A stretch of 61,389 bases of DNA from Candidatus Roizmanbacteria bacterium RIFCSPLOWO2_02_FULL_40_13 (GCA_001789965.1 MGBA01000012.1:1-61389), one strand, 5' to 3'; shown: positions 24,254-33,069, counted from the first letter of the stretch. Translations and numbers: made by a program. The notes: a model not told the origin generated them from the sequence alone.

Positions 24254-25372
24254 TTACTGAAGGAGGCTGTCGTAAAAGGAAAATATTTTTTGCTTTGAGA
24301 ATAATTCATTCGCTTTTTTTATTTTTTCTTCGGTTGCAAAACTCGCTTCTTTCTTCATGACTAATTGGATTGCTGAGGCAAGCGATTTAGAATCACAAGG
24401 TGCGACGAGAATTCCCATGCCGGTTTTTTGAATAGGGAGGCGGACTCCCGGAAGAGAAGTCGCAACAACCGGAGTTCCTTCCAACATTGCCTCGATTTGC
24501 ACGATACTTATTGCCTCGGTTTTATTTACAGAGGGAACGGCAACAACATCAACCGTTTTATAAAACGCCCCGAGTTGGGGCCGCGAAAGCATACCCAGAA
24601 AACGATGAGAAATAGAATGTTCTTTTAACAACCCATTTATTTTTTGGCGATACGTTTCTTCGCCGACTGCTTCAGGACCGACAAAAATTAATTTAATGGG
24701 AAGCTTCTCTTTTAGCAAATGAACCGCCTCAATAAGATACTCGATCCCTTTTTCTCGGGCAATTCTTCCGGCAAAACCAATCCAGATTTCATCTCCCTTT
24801 TGAGAAAGAAGCTTCTTTTGAAAAGACCGTTCTACTATGGGAGGATCAGCGATCGGAAAACAAGTTTTAAGTTTGCGTTGAAAAAATTCGCTATACCAAT
24901 GATCGGATAAATAATCCGGGTACGATACGATCACATCGCTGAGAACAAGTTGAATAAACGTTGCAAGACGAACAACAGCAGTAATTATCAAACTGCCAAT
25001 TCCACCTACGAGGTGGACGTCGCAGTGGTAGAGGACGATTACTTTTCTTCCAGATAGCTTTGCAATAAGCGCCATGAGAAGCGCCTCTACGTTTGGGAGA
25101 TTTATTACCACTATGTCGTTCACCTTTACACGATGGAAGAAGTAAGAAAGCGAGCTAAATGAAATAAAACCTTTCGAAACTTTAAAGTTCCATGGCATCC
25201 GGAACACGCGAATTTTGCCCATCTGTTCCTCTTTTTTTAGAGATTGGTCATGCAGAAACGTAAGAAGAGAAATTTTGTGTTTCTTGCCAAGGTAGTCGAC
25301 AATATGACGGGTTGTTGTAGTAATCCCCGAGACGTAGGGAAGAAAGTAAGATGAGTACCAAAGAATCTTCAT
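24254..25372 (-). CDS. GT4-type glycosyltransferase
   Basis: A 372-residue GT-B enzyme beginning MKILWYSSYFLPYVSGI, the usual GT4 N-terminus followed by TTTTRHIVDYL. The donor domain shows IWIGFAGRIAREKGIEYLIE (about 194-213), LIFVGPEA, and the GT4 loop DVVAVPSVNKTEAISIVQIE with the EAxSIVQIEA pattern (about 290-305) and ATSLPGVRLPI. It probably builds surface glycolipids or polysaccharide. A longer frame to 25393 exists, but TAGAAT on the minus strand lies between that ATG and 25372, so the shorter start is preferred. Confidence 0.87.
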   Translation of the reverse strand: MKILWYSSYFLPYVSGITTTTRHIVDYLGKKHKISLLTFLHDQSLKKEEQMGKIRVFRMPWNFKVSKGFISFSSLSYFFHRVKVNDIVVINLPNVEALLMALIAKLSGRKVIVLYHCDVHLVGGIGSLIITAVVRLATFIQLVLSDVIVSYPDYLSDHWYSEFFQRKLKTCFPIADPPIVERSFQKKLLSQKGDEIWIGFAGRIAREKGIEYLIEAVHLLKEKLPIKLIFVGPEAVGEETYRQKINGLLKEHSISHRFLGMLSRPQLGAFYKTVDVVAVPSVNKTEAISIVQIEAMLEGTPVVATSLPGVRLPIQKTGMGILVAPCDSKSLASAIQLVMKKEASFATEEKIKKANELFSKQKIFSFYDSLLQ

Positions 25373-25429
25373 AGTAACGAAAAATTCTATCACACAAAAA
25401 TACCATTATTTTGTATACTTCTTGGGTAT

Positions 25430-26257
25430 ATGCTTCCTGTCTTGCTCAACCTGCCGTTTCTGAAGATCTATACCTTTGGTGTTTTTCTGGTCCTCGCGTT
25501 TTTTTGGGGAGCGTTTATGCTCTGGAAAAACTTCCTCCTGACCTCATACAAAGAAGAGGATATTTTTGACGGATTATTTATTTCCCTGACAGGTGGCTTT
25601 CTCATTTCGCGTATCGTATACGTCGCTTTGCACTTTGACAAATTCGGCTTAAGCATTGTGAAGTTTTTTCTTATTAATGGATATCCAGGACTTTCTTTAT
25701 ACGGATTTATCTTTGGATCATTCTTAAGTTTTTATCTTTACGGATTAGTGAAAAAAATCAAGTTTTTGGAGGCTATGGATTATGTGATTTCTGCGACATT
25801 TATCGCGCTGGGATTTGGAAAACTTGGAGCATTTATCTCCGGGGCAGAGGTTGGTTCCAAAACCAGTTTTCCTCTCTCGCTGCGATACGTAGGACTGGAC
25901 GGAACACGTCATCTGACATCGCTATACGAAAGCCTCCTATTTTTTCTCGGCGCTTTTCTTTCATATAAACTGCTTTTTTCAATCCGCAGGGAGGGTTACC
26001 CGAAAGGATTTAATCTAGCCTTTTTTAGCACGTATTTTGCGCTTATATACCTGGCGTTTGATCCTCTGAAAGTAGATCGGGTAAAAACATATGGATTCAG
26101 CATTCATCAAATTATTTCGGCTTGTTTACTCTTGACTTTTGCAGTTTACTTTTTATATTATTTCAGGAGTTCCATATTTTCCCTTTTTAAGGGAATGACA
26201 AAAGTTTTTGACAAACATGGCAAAAAAACCGACAAAGTCACACATCAAAAAAATTAA
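25430..26257 (+). CDS. lgt: Prolipoprotein diacylglyceryl transferase-like membrane protein
   Basis: A 275-residue protein with about seven membrane helices. It fits Lgt: an N-terminal LKIYTFGVFLVLAFFWGAF, the SRIVYV segment (about 58-66; the conserved Arg), GYPGLSLYGFIFGSFLSF (about 86-102, the Lgt signature region), GFGKLGAFISGAEVGSKT (about 131-148) and RHLTSLYESLLFF (about 162-174, equivalent to HPTQLYE). Lgt attaches diacylglycerol to lipoprotein cysteines. Some conserved residues are replaced, so this may be a diverged Lgt; no lipobox protein is obvious nearby. TATACT at 25414-25419 precedes the ATG by 10 bases. Confidence 0.78.
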   Translation: MLPVLLNLPFLKIYTFGVFLVLAFFWGAFMLWKNFLLTSYKEEDIFDGLFISLTGGFLISRIVYVALHFDKFGLSIVKFFLINGYPGLSLYGFIFGSFLSFYLYGLVKKIKFLEAMDYVISATFIALGFGKLGAFISGAEVGSKTSFPLSLRYVGLDGTRHLTSLYESLLFFLGAFLSYKLLFSIRREGYPKGFNLAFFSTYFALIYLAFDPLKVDRVKTYGFSIHQIISACLLLTFAVYFLYYFRSSIFSLFKGMTKVFDKHGKKTDKVTHQKN

Positions 26258-26582
26258 AAGCGCGCTCGAACAGGAAAAAGAAAAACTCTTCCACCAGGTA
26301 GAGGAGCTTAAAAAAGATGATCCTTTCTCAGATCCAGACCACGCTTCAGACAATGCAGCAATCGACACCGATGTGCGCGAACAGGTAGGACACGAAACAA
26401 TTGTCGCGCAAATCAAATCACTCCAACGAAGACTTGCGGATATCGACACGGCTCTGGAGAAGATATCAAAGGGAAAATACGGTCTCTGTGAAAAGTGTGG
26501 AATGTCGATCCCACAGGCGCGCCTGAAGCTCATTCCTGAAGCACGTTGGTGTGTTTCCTGCTATCAAAGCCTCTACAAATAA
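26217..26582 (+). CDS. DksA/TraR-type zinc-finger protein
   Basis: A 121-residue protein with a coiled-coil N-terminal part (KSALEQEKEKLFHQVEELKK) and a C4 zinc finger CEKCGMSIPQARLKLIPEA followed by RWCVSCYQ (about 90-118), the DksA/TraR C-terminal signature. The middle DSDHASD-like DPDHASDNAAIDTD carries the acidic tip residues found in DksA-type proteins that reach into the RNA polymerase secondary channel. It is likely a transcription modulator. An in-frame TTG at 26208 is possible; ATG 26217 is preferred. It overlaps the end of lgt by 41 bases in another frame, so they are likely one operon. Confidence 0.85.
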   Translation: MAKKPTKSHIKKIKSALEQEKEKLFHQVEELKKDDPFSDPDHASDNAAIDTDVREQVGHETIVAQIKSLQRRLADIDTALEKISKGKYGLCEKCGMSIPQARLKLIPEARWCVSCYQSLYK

Positions 26583-26587
26583 GAGTG

Positions 26588-26616
26588 TTGACAATACCCC
26601 ATAGTATTGCTATACT
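26588..26616 (+). promoter_or_regulatory. Consensus promoter of the 228-residue gene
   Basis: TTGACA at 26588-26593, 17-base spacer, TATACT at 26611-26616, 9 bases, ATG at 26626. Among the strongest promoters of the window by match to consensus. Confidence 0.8.
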
Positions 26617-26625
26617 ATTTCAAAT

Positions 26626-27312
26626 ATGGCAATAGAACGCTGGGAACTCGCACAACGCCAAAAGGGGAATGTTGCTGGTGCCGAAGTGGCAAAAGCACTC
26701 CGTGATCAATACGGCGACGTACCTCTCCATCAATCTGTATATGATGTATCAAGGGAACAACCCACTGATTCTTCTGCAGTCGAAATGCCTTCTCCTGAAC
26801 TTCGAGCAAAGCTAGAACAAGCAGGATTTACCGCTATCTATCCTTTGACAAAACAGTCAATAAAAACTCTTCGTGATGAAGGGAAACCATTTTGGTCAAC
26901 TTGGCACAACGAGTACCCCGAGCTTGAAGCCTTGCCCTCAAGAGGAACATGGGTTGCAATAAATCCAGACCAGTTATTTTTGCCTGACTCAAACAGAAAA
27001 ACCCTGAAAGAACAAGAACAAATGGTTAAGAAATTTTCAAAAGACCTTAAAATTGATGGAGTTGAGGCTGTTATTGGCGAAATGCCCGACTATACCGAGC
27101 TTGCTTTTACCCATTTTGACGCTACAGGTGAACGCTTATTTGGAAAAAACTATAGCTACAATTACGCACGAACAAAAACCCCAACGAGCGGGTCCGACGT
27201 CGCCGTCGTTGGCAACTTCGGTGCCGATGGCGGCTTGGTTGTCAGCGGCTGGTATCGTGTCCGCGGCGATGACCATGTCTTTGCTTCTCCTCTGGTAGTG
27301 CCAAAAGCTTAA
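26626..27312 (+). CDS. Uncharacterised soluble protein
   Basis: A 228-residue soluble protein with no membrane segment or signal peptide. The N-terminal 70 residues are helical (ERWELAQRQKGNVAGAEVAK), the middle holds KPFWSTWHNEYPELEALPSR (about 87-106) with conserved-looking Trp and His, then a KDLKIDGVEAVIGEMPDYTE segment and a C-terminal glycine-rich beta region (DVAVVGNFGADGGLVVSGWY, about 189-208). I do not recognise the family or a catalytic motif. The strong consensus promoter suggests good expression. Confidence 0.65.
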   Translation: MAIERWELAQRQKGNVAGAEVAKALRDQYGDVPLHQSVYDVSREQPTDSSAVEMPSPELRAKLEQAGFTAIYPLTKQSIKTLRDEGKPFWSTWHNEYPELEALPSRGTWVAINPDQLFLPDSNRKTLKEQEQMVKKFSKDLKIDGVEAVIGEMPDYTELAFTHFDATGERLFGKNYSYNYARTKTPTSGSDVAVVGNFGADGGLVVSGWYRVRGDDHVFASPLVVPKA

Positions 27313-27319
27313 GTCTTGT

Positions 27320-27335
27320 TCCGCCAGCTGGCGGA
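27320..27335. repeat. Perfect 16-base palindrome TCCGCCAGCTGGCGGA
   Basis: A GC-rich perfect palindrome just after the stop codon of the 228-residue gene. No T-run follows on the plus strand, so it is not a standard terminator. From memory, this sequence recurs as a dispersed palindrome in many CPR genomes; only one copy is seen in this window. Confidence 0.5.
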
Positions 27336-27402
27336 TTGACTTCTTGGTTCTTTTGGTCTTTCCTTGATTTTTGGTATTCAAAATTTTATAGCATATAAAC
27401 CG

Positions 27403-27431
27403 TTGATTTTCTTAATTCCATGTGGTGTAAT
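27403..27431 (+). promoter_or_regulatory. Promoter of the small coiled-coil gene
   Basis: TTGATT at 27403-27408, 17-base spacer, TGTAAT at 27426-27431 preceded by a TGG extension, 9 bases, ATG at 27441. Confidence 0.6.
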
Positions 27432-27440
27432 TTTTAGTCC

Positions 27441-27755
27441 ATGATTACCAACGATGATATCAAAAAATTAAAGAGGGCTTTTGTAACAAAAGACTATCTA
27501 GACAAGAGACTGGATGATCGATTTGATCGATTTGAAAAATACATGGACTACCGTTTTCAAACCATCGAAGAAATACTCAAAGAGCTTCTAAAATTTAATG
27601 ATTTTGCCACCGACAAACTCGATTGGTTGGTTGGGAAATATCAAAAATTTGAAGATGAGCGTATGATATTAACCACGCAATACTCGTCAGTCAACAAGAG
27701 GCTTGATGTTCATGAAACAGACGTAAAGATATTAAAGAAAAAGATCCACGCATAA
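27441..27755 (+). CDS. Small coiled-coil protein, unknown
   Basis: A 104-residue protein that is helical and highly charged, beginning MITNDDIKKLKRAF with the repeating DKRLDDRFDRFEKYMDYRF pattern and ending KRLDVHETDVKILKKKIHA. The heptad spacing suggests a coiled coil of the kind also found in phage and DUF-type proteins. No membrane segment or catalytic site. It has its own promoter and precedes the Kef-type antiporter by 35 bases, which has a separate promoter. Confidence 0.6.
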   Translation: MITNDDIKKLKRAFVTKDYLDKRLDDRFDRFEKYMDYRFQTIEEILKELLKFNDFATDKLDWLVGKYQKFEDERMILTTQYSSVNKRLDVHETDVKILKKKIHA

Positions 27756-27790
27756 TTTATCTCTCAGCGAGTTTCTGCTATAGTTAATGT

Positions 27791-29518
27791 ATGCCCGAGA
27801 TTCCTGTTACGACGTTCTTTAACTACTTTTTATACCTCTTTATTCCCTTCGTTTTCGGCTTCCTTGCCAAAAAAATCAAAATCTCTCCGGTTATCGGCTA
27901 CATCATTGGCGGAATAGCCTTAGGAAACGTATTTTCAGGAGTGATTAGTCAAGAGGCGATCAGGGGCTTCGCATATTTCGGTATCATTCTTCTTCTTTTT
28001 ACGGTAGGTCTTGACATTAATCTTAATAAAATTACGATTCTAAAAAAGTTTATTGTGATTGGCGGGACGATTCAGATTCTACTCTCTTTATTTCTAATCA
28101 CTGTTTTAAGCACGTTTTTCGGCTTTTCTTTTCTTCAGTCCTTTCTCATTGGTATTGCTCTTACTTCTTCTTCAACGTCGATTGTCGCAAAGATAATTCA
28201 GGATAGAGGAGAGGAGAGCTCTTTTCTCGGAGAAGTTGCGCTGGGGGTTCTCATGTTTCAAGATCTCGCCTTCATTCCTTTTATTATTATCTTCACTTTC
28301 TTTAACGGCCAAGAGCAGTCGGTCTTCGAAGTAGTAAGGGATATTGGAATCGGATTAGTACAGGCGACAGTCATAATCTGGGTGATGTACTTTTTTGGAA
28401 AACGGTATATCCCAAAGCTCTTTAACGCAATTGCTAAAACTTCAAGAGAGCTTCTCAATCTCTTCGTGATCGTGTTTATTTTCATGACGGTTGCAATCTC
28501 TGCAAGTCTTGAAGTACCCGTTCTTATTGGTGCTTTTATGGCGGGCGTCCTTGTTTCGCAGACCAGCGAGCACTATCACATATTCTCACAGATCCGTCCG
28601 CTGCGCGACCTGATGGCAATCATCTTCTTTGTCTACATCGGCACACACGTTAAAGTGCCGGAGGTCATCTTTATGATCCCAAAAATAGCGCTCTTTGCAT
28701 TTCTTTTGGTTCTTATAAAGGCTCTTATTCTGCTTGCCGTCTTCCTTTATTTCAGATTCAGTTCGCGCATGGCTTTTTATTTGGCAATATTTCTTTTTCA
28801 AGCCAGTGAAAATGCCTTTATTTTGCTCTCTCTTGCCTTTACCAACAAGATTCTAACCTCAGAGCAGTATCTGTTCGTGCTTACCGCAGTTTTGATGAGT
28901 TTGATGTTTACCCCGGTCCTCATAAACAGTAAGGATTCTCTTTATCAATCTCTTCGTTCATTTCTCAAAAAATACGTTCCTGCGGTCGAGCTTTTTATCA
29001 AACACCGATTGGATTTTGATCAATCGCCACTGCAGGCTTTTCGCATACGCAATCATGTGATTCTCTGCGGATATGGAAGGATCGGCTCGCAGATCGGAAA
29101 AGCTTTGAATCTCGCCAACATTCCGTTTGTAGCCATAGACTACAATTTTCACACCGTAGAAAAGGCAAAAAAAGAAGGCGTCAATATTATTTATGGTGAT
29201 CCAACGGACTATGACGTTCTGGATTTTGCAGAAACAGAATACGCTCAGGCGCTCGTGATAGCGGTTCCGATAAACTTCGATCAAGAGCAGATTATATTAA
29301 ACGCAAAAAAACTTAATTCCAAAATCGTATTAATCGGAAGAGTTCACACCGAAAAAGATAAACAGAGAATGAAGGATCTAGGAGTGAATTCTGTCGTAAG
29401 CCCGGAACTTGAAGCATCCCTTTCTATTATTAAAAAACTGTTCATCATGAAGCGAATGGGTAAGGATGACATCATGCGGAGGATCCGGCATATAAAGCTT
29501 GTGCAAGGAATTATTTAG
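27791..29518 (+). CDS. CPA2-family K+/H+ antiporter with RCK (TrkA-N) domain
   Basis: A 575-residue Kef/YbaL-like protein. About twelve membrane helices cover residues 5-385, with the CPA2 features LLLFTVGLDIN (about 67-77), TSSSTSIVAKII and ALGVLMFQDLAFIPF. The C-terminal RCK domain starts near 415 with HVILCGYGRIGSQIGKAL (a Rossmann NAD-binding GxGxxG), AIDYNF and IIYGDPTDYDVLDFA. It exchanges K+ or Na+ for H+ under nucleotide control, protecting pH and ion balance. TATAGT at 27779-27784 ends 6 bases before the ATG. The next gene follows after 6 bases, suggesting an operon. Confidence 0.92.
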   Translation: MPEIPVTTFFNYFLYLFIPFVFGFLAKKIKISPVIGYIIGGIALGNVFSGVISQEAIRGFAYFGIILLLFTVGLDINLNKITILKKFIVIGGTIQILLSLFLITVLSTFFGFSFLQSFLIGIALTSSSTSIVAKIIQDRGEESSFLGEVALGVLMFQDLAFIPFIIIFTFFNGQEQSVFEVVRDIGIGLVQATVIIWVMYFFGKRYIPKLFNAIAKTSRELLNLFVIVFIFMTVAISASLEVPVLIGAFMAGVLVSQTSEHYHIFSQIRPLRDLMAIIFFVYIGTHVKVPEVIFMIPKIALFAFLLVLIKALILLAVFLYFRFSSRMAFYLAIFLFQASENAFILLSLAFTNKILTSEQYLFVLTAVLMSLMFTPVLINSKDSLYQSLRSFLKKYVPAVELFIKHRLDFDQSPLQAFRIRNHVILCGYGRIGSQIGKALNLANIPFVAIDYNFHTVEKAKKEGVNIIYGDPTDYDVLDFAETEYAQALVIAVPINFDQEQIILNAKKLNSKIVLIGRVHTEKDKQRMKDLGVNSVVSPELEASLSIIKKLFIMKRMGKDDIMRRIRHIKLVQGII

Positions 29519-29524
29519 CCCTTC

Positions 29525-30403
29525 ATGACAACGCAAAAAAATATTCGTTCAAGATCAAAACCTCTCACCAATATGTTCGGGTTCACTCTTCTTTTCTGCT
29601 TTTTAGTTGTCTTTGTTATCTTTTCATTTTCAAACTCGCTCTTCGTGAAAAACAAAGACAGGATAAATATTGTTGTTCAGACTAAAGAGAGGATGACGTA
29701 TTATTCGATAAGCACAAAAGATGACGTCAATTATCTTATTTACTTTAATCCCGATTCAAAACTGATTGCACCGGGAGGATATCAGTATTATCGTTTTGGC
29801 GCCCTCGCCAAACTTGCACATCTTGACAAAAAACCCGAAGTTTTGAAAAAAGCATTCTCTTCGGCAACTTCAAGTTTTATTGATTACTATTTTTATCCAC
29901 CGGATCCACCGGTCCTGTATGGCAGTAGTGTATCCGAACAGGTACATTTTCCCTCATTTGAGGAACTTTTTTGGTATAGTTCCAACGCAAATGTTTTAGA
30001 CAGGCTGTACCTTTACTTCCGATTCCTTTCCTCAGCAAAACCGCACTTCAACGTATTACCCTCACCAAAGCTTGTAGAGGATTACGCGAAAAGTTATCAA
30101 GGCTTTTTCTACAATAGGACTTATAGAAAAGAACGCAAACTTGTACAAATAATATATACAAAAAAGTATGAAACAGCTGATTTGATAAGTAGAATCTTAG
30201 AGGGTAATGGAATACAAGTAGTAGACGTATCATACGAGAAGAAATCCTATAATATTTGCCTTGTTGTAGAAAATTCCGATCGGTTCTCTAAAACCGCATC
30301 TGATCTTGCAGATTTCTTTTCGTGCAAACTTCAAAAGGGAAAAACCGGAACATTTGATATACTATTCATGTTAGGTAACAGAGAAGACGATTGGGAAGCC
30401 TAA
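29525..30403 (+). CDS. Membrane-anchored protein with LytR_C-like domain
   Basis: A 292-residue protein with a cytoplasmic basic N-terminus and one membrane helix (about 17-40, MFGFTLLFCFLVVFVIFSF). The outer part begins with a domain that looks like a diverged LytR/LCP-related module (TYYSISTKDDVNYLIYFNPD, about 57-76), and ends in an 85-residue segment (VQIIYTKKYETADLISRILE then GIQVVDVSYEK and DILFMLGN) that fits the LytR_C pattern of strand-helix-strand. LCP and LytR_C proteins act in attaching glycopolymers to the wall; this protein lacks the LCP catalytic Arg/Asp set that I would expect, so the role is inference. Operon with the Kef antiporter. Confidence 0.6.
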   Translation: MTTQKNIRSRSKPLTNMFGFTLLFCFLVVFVIFSFSNSLFVKNKDRINIVVQTKERMTYYSISTKDDVNYLIYFNPDSKLIAPGGYQYYRFGALAKLAHLDKKPEVLKKAFSSATSSFIDYYFYPPDPPVLYGSSVSEQVHFPSFEELFWYSSNANVLDRLYLYFRFLSSAKPHFNVLPSPKLVEDYAKSYQGFFYNRTYRKERKLVQIIYTKKYETADLISRILEGNGIQVVDVSYEKKSYNICLVVENSDRFSKTASDLADFFSCKLQKGKTGTFDILFMLGNREDDWEA

Positions 30404-30410
30404 GTAATAT

Positions 30411-30578
30411 ATGGCATTATTTTTAAGCTTTTTAGTAATACTCGCAATCTCCTTTTTTCTTGGGTTGGAGTCAATGAAAGATTTTGATTCTGCAAATGAG
30501 GTGAGGGGATACATACGCAGGAAGAAAAAAGGCACGATTGTATTTCTTAAAGATAAAGTGAAGCACTATTCCTCTTGA
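30411..30578 (+). CDS. 55-residue membrane protein, previously easy to miss
   Basis: ATG at 30411 opens a 55-codon frame ending in TGA at 30576-30578. The first 20 residues are hydrophobic (MALFLSFLVILAISFFLGLE) and the rest is charged and basic (SMKDFDSANEVRGYIRRKKK, then GTIVFLKDKVKHYSS), a plausible single-pass membrane protein. It starts 7 bases after the LytR_C-like gene, the spacing of an operon, and its 3' end overlaps the convergent TPR gene by 13 bases. Without a family match it stays tentative, but the composition is not that of a random frame. Confidence 0.5.
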   Translation: MALFLSFLVILAISFFLGLESMKDFDSANEVRGYIRRKKKGTIVFLKDKVKHYSS

Positions 30579-31372
30579 TCTTCATCGTCCGTACGCGATT
30601 CAGCCTGATACATCAGATTCAGATCTTTCTCGTCCGAAGAGAGAGTTTCTGCAAGTTTTTCCAGATCGCTTTCAAGTACGTCTTCATCCTGCCCTTCTTC
30701 ATCGCCGGAACCTTCTTGCGTCGAGACCTTTGCCATATCAACCTGAATGTTTCGTGGAAACGAGGAGTACCTCTGGACTTTCTTACCTCTTTTTTCCTCC
30801 CGGATAAATACCACAATGCGGCTGAGACTGACATCCTTTATAAACGCCATGTACTGACTGCCCGCCTTCATAAAGAGGAAAAGCCGCTTCGAAAGATCGT
30901 CCGGTAGGGCTCCAACATAATCATTTCCTTCTGTCCGGATTTCCATCCGTCTTTTTTTAGGCTTCACAAAAATCTCTTGACCGATTACCAGATGGGCGAG
31001 CGTATTTTTTTGCCCGAGATTGACCAAGGTGGAACTTTTTGTTTTCCCCGGCAATTCCAGAAAAAGATTTGGGTCAAGTTTGACATCTTTCTTCGGAGGT
31101 TTTTTTGCTCCTCGCAATTCTAAAATCTTGATCCTCTCAAGATTTTCTTCTGCGATTTGATTACCTTTTTGAAGCCTTAAAACCTTCTTATATGCTGTTT
31201 TGGCCTCTTTCAACTTATGAAGCTGTATGTAGGCGTACCCAAGTCTTAGTTGCGCTCCCAGGTTTTTCTTGTCCAGACGGGAGATTTTCTTATTGTAATC
31301 TATTGCAATCTGCCAATGCGCATTGATTGCTGCATCAACGGCATTTTGTTCAAGAAAATCGACATCATTCAT
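30566..31372 (-). CDS. TPR-repeat protein with HIRAN-like domain
   Basis: A 268-residue soluble protein. The N-terminal 95 residues are two to three tetratricopeptide-type helix pairs (AINAHWQIAIDYNKKISRLD, GAQLRLGYAYIQLHKLKEAK, TAYKKVLRLQKGN), used in protein binding. The middle (about 130-205) has strands with NDYVGALPDDLSKRLFLFMK and AGSQYMAFIKDVS that look like the HIRAN or a related small beta fold, and the last 60 residues are acidic. Role unknown. The start is placed at 31372, after a consensus promoter that overlaps a longer in-frame start at 31399. Confidence 0.65.
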   Translation of the reverse strand: MNDVDFLEQNAVDAAINAHWQIAIDYNKKISRLDKKNLGAQLRLGYAYIQLHKLKEAKTAYKKVLRLQKGNQIAEENLERIKILELRGAKKPPKKDVKLDPNLFLELPGKTKSSTLVNLGQKNTLAHLVIGQEIFVKPKKRRMEIRTEGNDYVGALPDDLSKRLFLFMKAGSQYMAFIKDVSLSRIVVFIREEKRGKKVQRYSSFPRNIQVDMAKVSTQEGSGDEEGQDEDVLESDLEKLAETLSSDEKDLNLMYQAESRTDDEDQEE

Positions 31373-31381
31373 AATTAAAAC

Positions 31382-31409
31382 AGTATATGGTATTTCCAAA
31401 ACTTGTCAA
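31382..31409 (-). promoter_or_regulatory. Promoter of the TPR gene
   Basis: On the minus strand TTGACA (31409-31404), 16-base spacer, TATACT (31387-31382), 9 bases, ATG 31372. It lies inside what would be the N-terminal codons of a longer frame, so the longer frame is rejected. Confidence 0.75.
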
Positions 31410-31460
31410 GTATAATGCCAGAAGGTTAACTTTCAATTCAAAATTTCCAATTTTCATGCT

Positions 31461-32201
31461 ATGTCAGGACACTCTAAATGGTCTACAATCAAACGGAAAA
31501 AAGGGCTGAAAGACGCCCAAAAAGGAAAGATTTTTTCCAAGCTCTCCCGCTTGATCACGCTCAGCGTTTCAGAGGGAGGAGGCTTTCCTGATCCTACTAA
31601 AAATGTAAAACTCCGCCTTGCTGTTGAAAAAGCCCGGCAGGCCAATATGCCAAAAGACAACATCCAAAGGGCGATAGAAAAGGGGAGCGGCCCCGGGAGC
31701 CAAGCCTTACAGGAAACAATATACGAAGGTTTTGGACCAGAGGGAAGCGCTTTACTTGTTCAGGTAACGACAGACAATGCAAATAGAAGTCATTCAGAGG
31801 TAAGGAGAATCTTTGATAAATATGGAGGAAAAATCGGAGGTCAGGGCTCTGTATCATACCTTTTTAAAAAGTGCGGATTGATAACGTTTTCAAAAAAACA
31901 AAACTCAGAAGACAAAATACTGCAATTTGCAGAAGCGATAAATGCTTTCGACATTGAGGAGAGCGGAGAAGGGATGTTGGTATATTTTCCTTTTGAAAAT
32001 CTAGGAAAGGTCGCGGGACTTGTTACCGAGCTCGTACCTGAGTCTAGCGCAGAGGTAGATTACAAGCCTCTTTCAACAATTAAGATTGATGACGCTCAAA
32101 AAGCAAAGAAAATTCTTCAATTTATCGAACGTTTAGAAGATCATGATGACGTACATAATGTCTATGGCAACTTTGAAATTCCCGATGAGCTCATGAGCTA
32201 A
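31461..32201 (+). CDS. yebC: YebC/PmpR-family protein
   Basis: A 246-residue YebC family protein, nearly universal in bacteria. It begins MSGHSKWSTIKRKKGLKDAQ with the signature GKIFSKLSRLITLSVSEGGG, then PTKNVKLRLAVEKARQANMP and KDNIQRAIEKGSG (about 45-80), YEGFGPEGSALLVQ and the RSHSEVRRIFDKYGG motif (about 112-126). YebC proteins have been described as transcription regulators and more recently as helpers of ribosomes at proline-rich stretches. Full length. There is a leader of about 45 bases from a TATAAT at 31410-31415, so this is one of the few genes in the window without a leaderless start. Confidence 0.95.
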   Translation: MSGHSKWSTIKRKKGLKDAQKGKIFSKLSRLITLSVSEGGGFPDPTKNVKLRLAVEKARQANMPKDNIQRAIEKGSGPGSQALQETIYEGFGPEGSALLVQVTTDNANRSHSEVRRIFDKYGGKIGGQGSVSYLFKKCGLITFSKKQNSEDKILQFAEAINAFDIEESGEGMLVYFPFENLGKVAGLVTELVPESSAEVDYKPLSTIKIDDAQKAKKILQFIERLEDHDDVHNVYGNFEIPDELMS

Positions 32202-32241
32202 CGTCGATGCTTTCTACTCATTTTTTTCATATAATATCCCT

Positions 32242-33069
32242 ATGCTCAAAGCTTTGGTGAGGCCTTTAAAAGAGTTTGTAAAAAAACCTCCGCGCTGGAT
32301 GTACCGGGTAGAGAAACGGTTCAGATTTGTAATAAGTGTGGGGATAATGACTGTCGCAATGCTCTTTGCCACATTTTTCTTTTTCGACAAAGCGTGGCTC
32401 TTTATCCCTCTTTTTATTCTTATTTCGTATTGCTTGGTTTTTTATTCAATCCTCGAAGGAGTAGAGAAGCTTGAGTGGATCATGTTGTTCCTTATGCCGG
32501 TTATCTTTACCGTGTCGCTCTACTTTTTTTATTTTCTGTTTCCGGTCAGATGGTTAACCCGCCTGCCCTTCGTTGCGATATATGCTATTTCTTTTTACGC
32601 CCTCCTTCTCACCTCAAACATTTTTAATGTCGGAGCAGAGAAGAACCTTCAGCTTTACAGGGCAGCCTTTTCTGTAAATTACTTTTTTCAGACCTTTGTA
32701 GCGTTTTTGTTGTTTAATATTTTATTTTCACTTCGTCAAGATTTTATCTTCAACGGACTTGCAGTAGGGGTATTGGTATTGCCGCTTGCGGTCCAGTTGT
32801 TGTGGAGCATTAAGCTGGATCTTGCGTTGGATCGGCAGATTGTTCTCTACGGATTATTTTTAGCCTTGCTCCTTATGCAATTGGGGATATTTGTTTCCTT
32901 TGTTCCATTCCGTTCAAGCGTTGCATCGTTGCTTCTTGCGGCAAGCTATTACAGCTTTACCGGCCTTACGACCGCATACCTAGATAACCGGCTTTTCAAA
33001 AATACGGTCCGCGAATATCTGTTTGTGCTTGCGTTTGTATTTGCAATTTCGATCTTGACCATTGGCTAA
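32242..33069 (+). CDS. Polytopic membrane protein, unknown
   Basis: A 275-residue protein with seven or eight hydrophobic segments after a basic N-terminus (RPLKEFVKKPPRWMYRVEKR). Segments include FVISVGIMTVAMLFATFFF, WLFIPLFILISYCLVFY and IVLYGLFLALLLMQLGIFV. No catalytic motif is visible. Proteins of this type are found in Microgenomates genomes but no function is known. TATAAT at 32230-32235 ends 6 bases before the ATG. It is the last gene before the 1.1 kb gene-free palindrome tract. Confidence 0.65.
   Translation: MLKALVRPLKEFVKKPPRWMYRVEKRFRFVISVGIMTVAMLFATFFFFDKAWLFIPLFILISYCLVFYSILEGVEKLEWIMLFLMPVIFTVSLYFFYFLFPVRWLTRLPFVAIYAISFYALLLTSNIFNVGAEKNLQLYRAAFSVNYFFQTFVAFLLFNILFSLRQDFIFNGLAVGVLVLPLAVQLLWSIKLDLALDRQIVLYGLFLALLLMQLGIFVSFVPFRSSVASLLLAASYYSFTGLTTAYLDNRLFKNTVREYLFVLAFVFAISILTIG

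Noticed and set aside
27320-27335. Intrinsic terminator at the TCCGCCAGCTGGCGGA palindrome
   Set aside because: No T-run follows on either side in the right direction.
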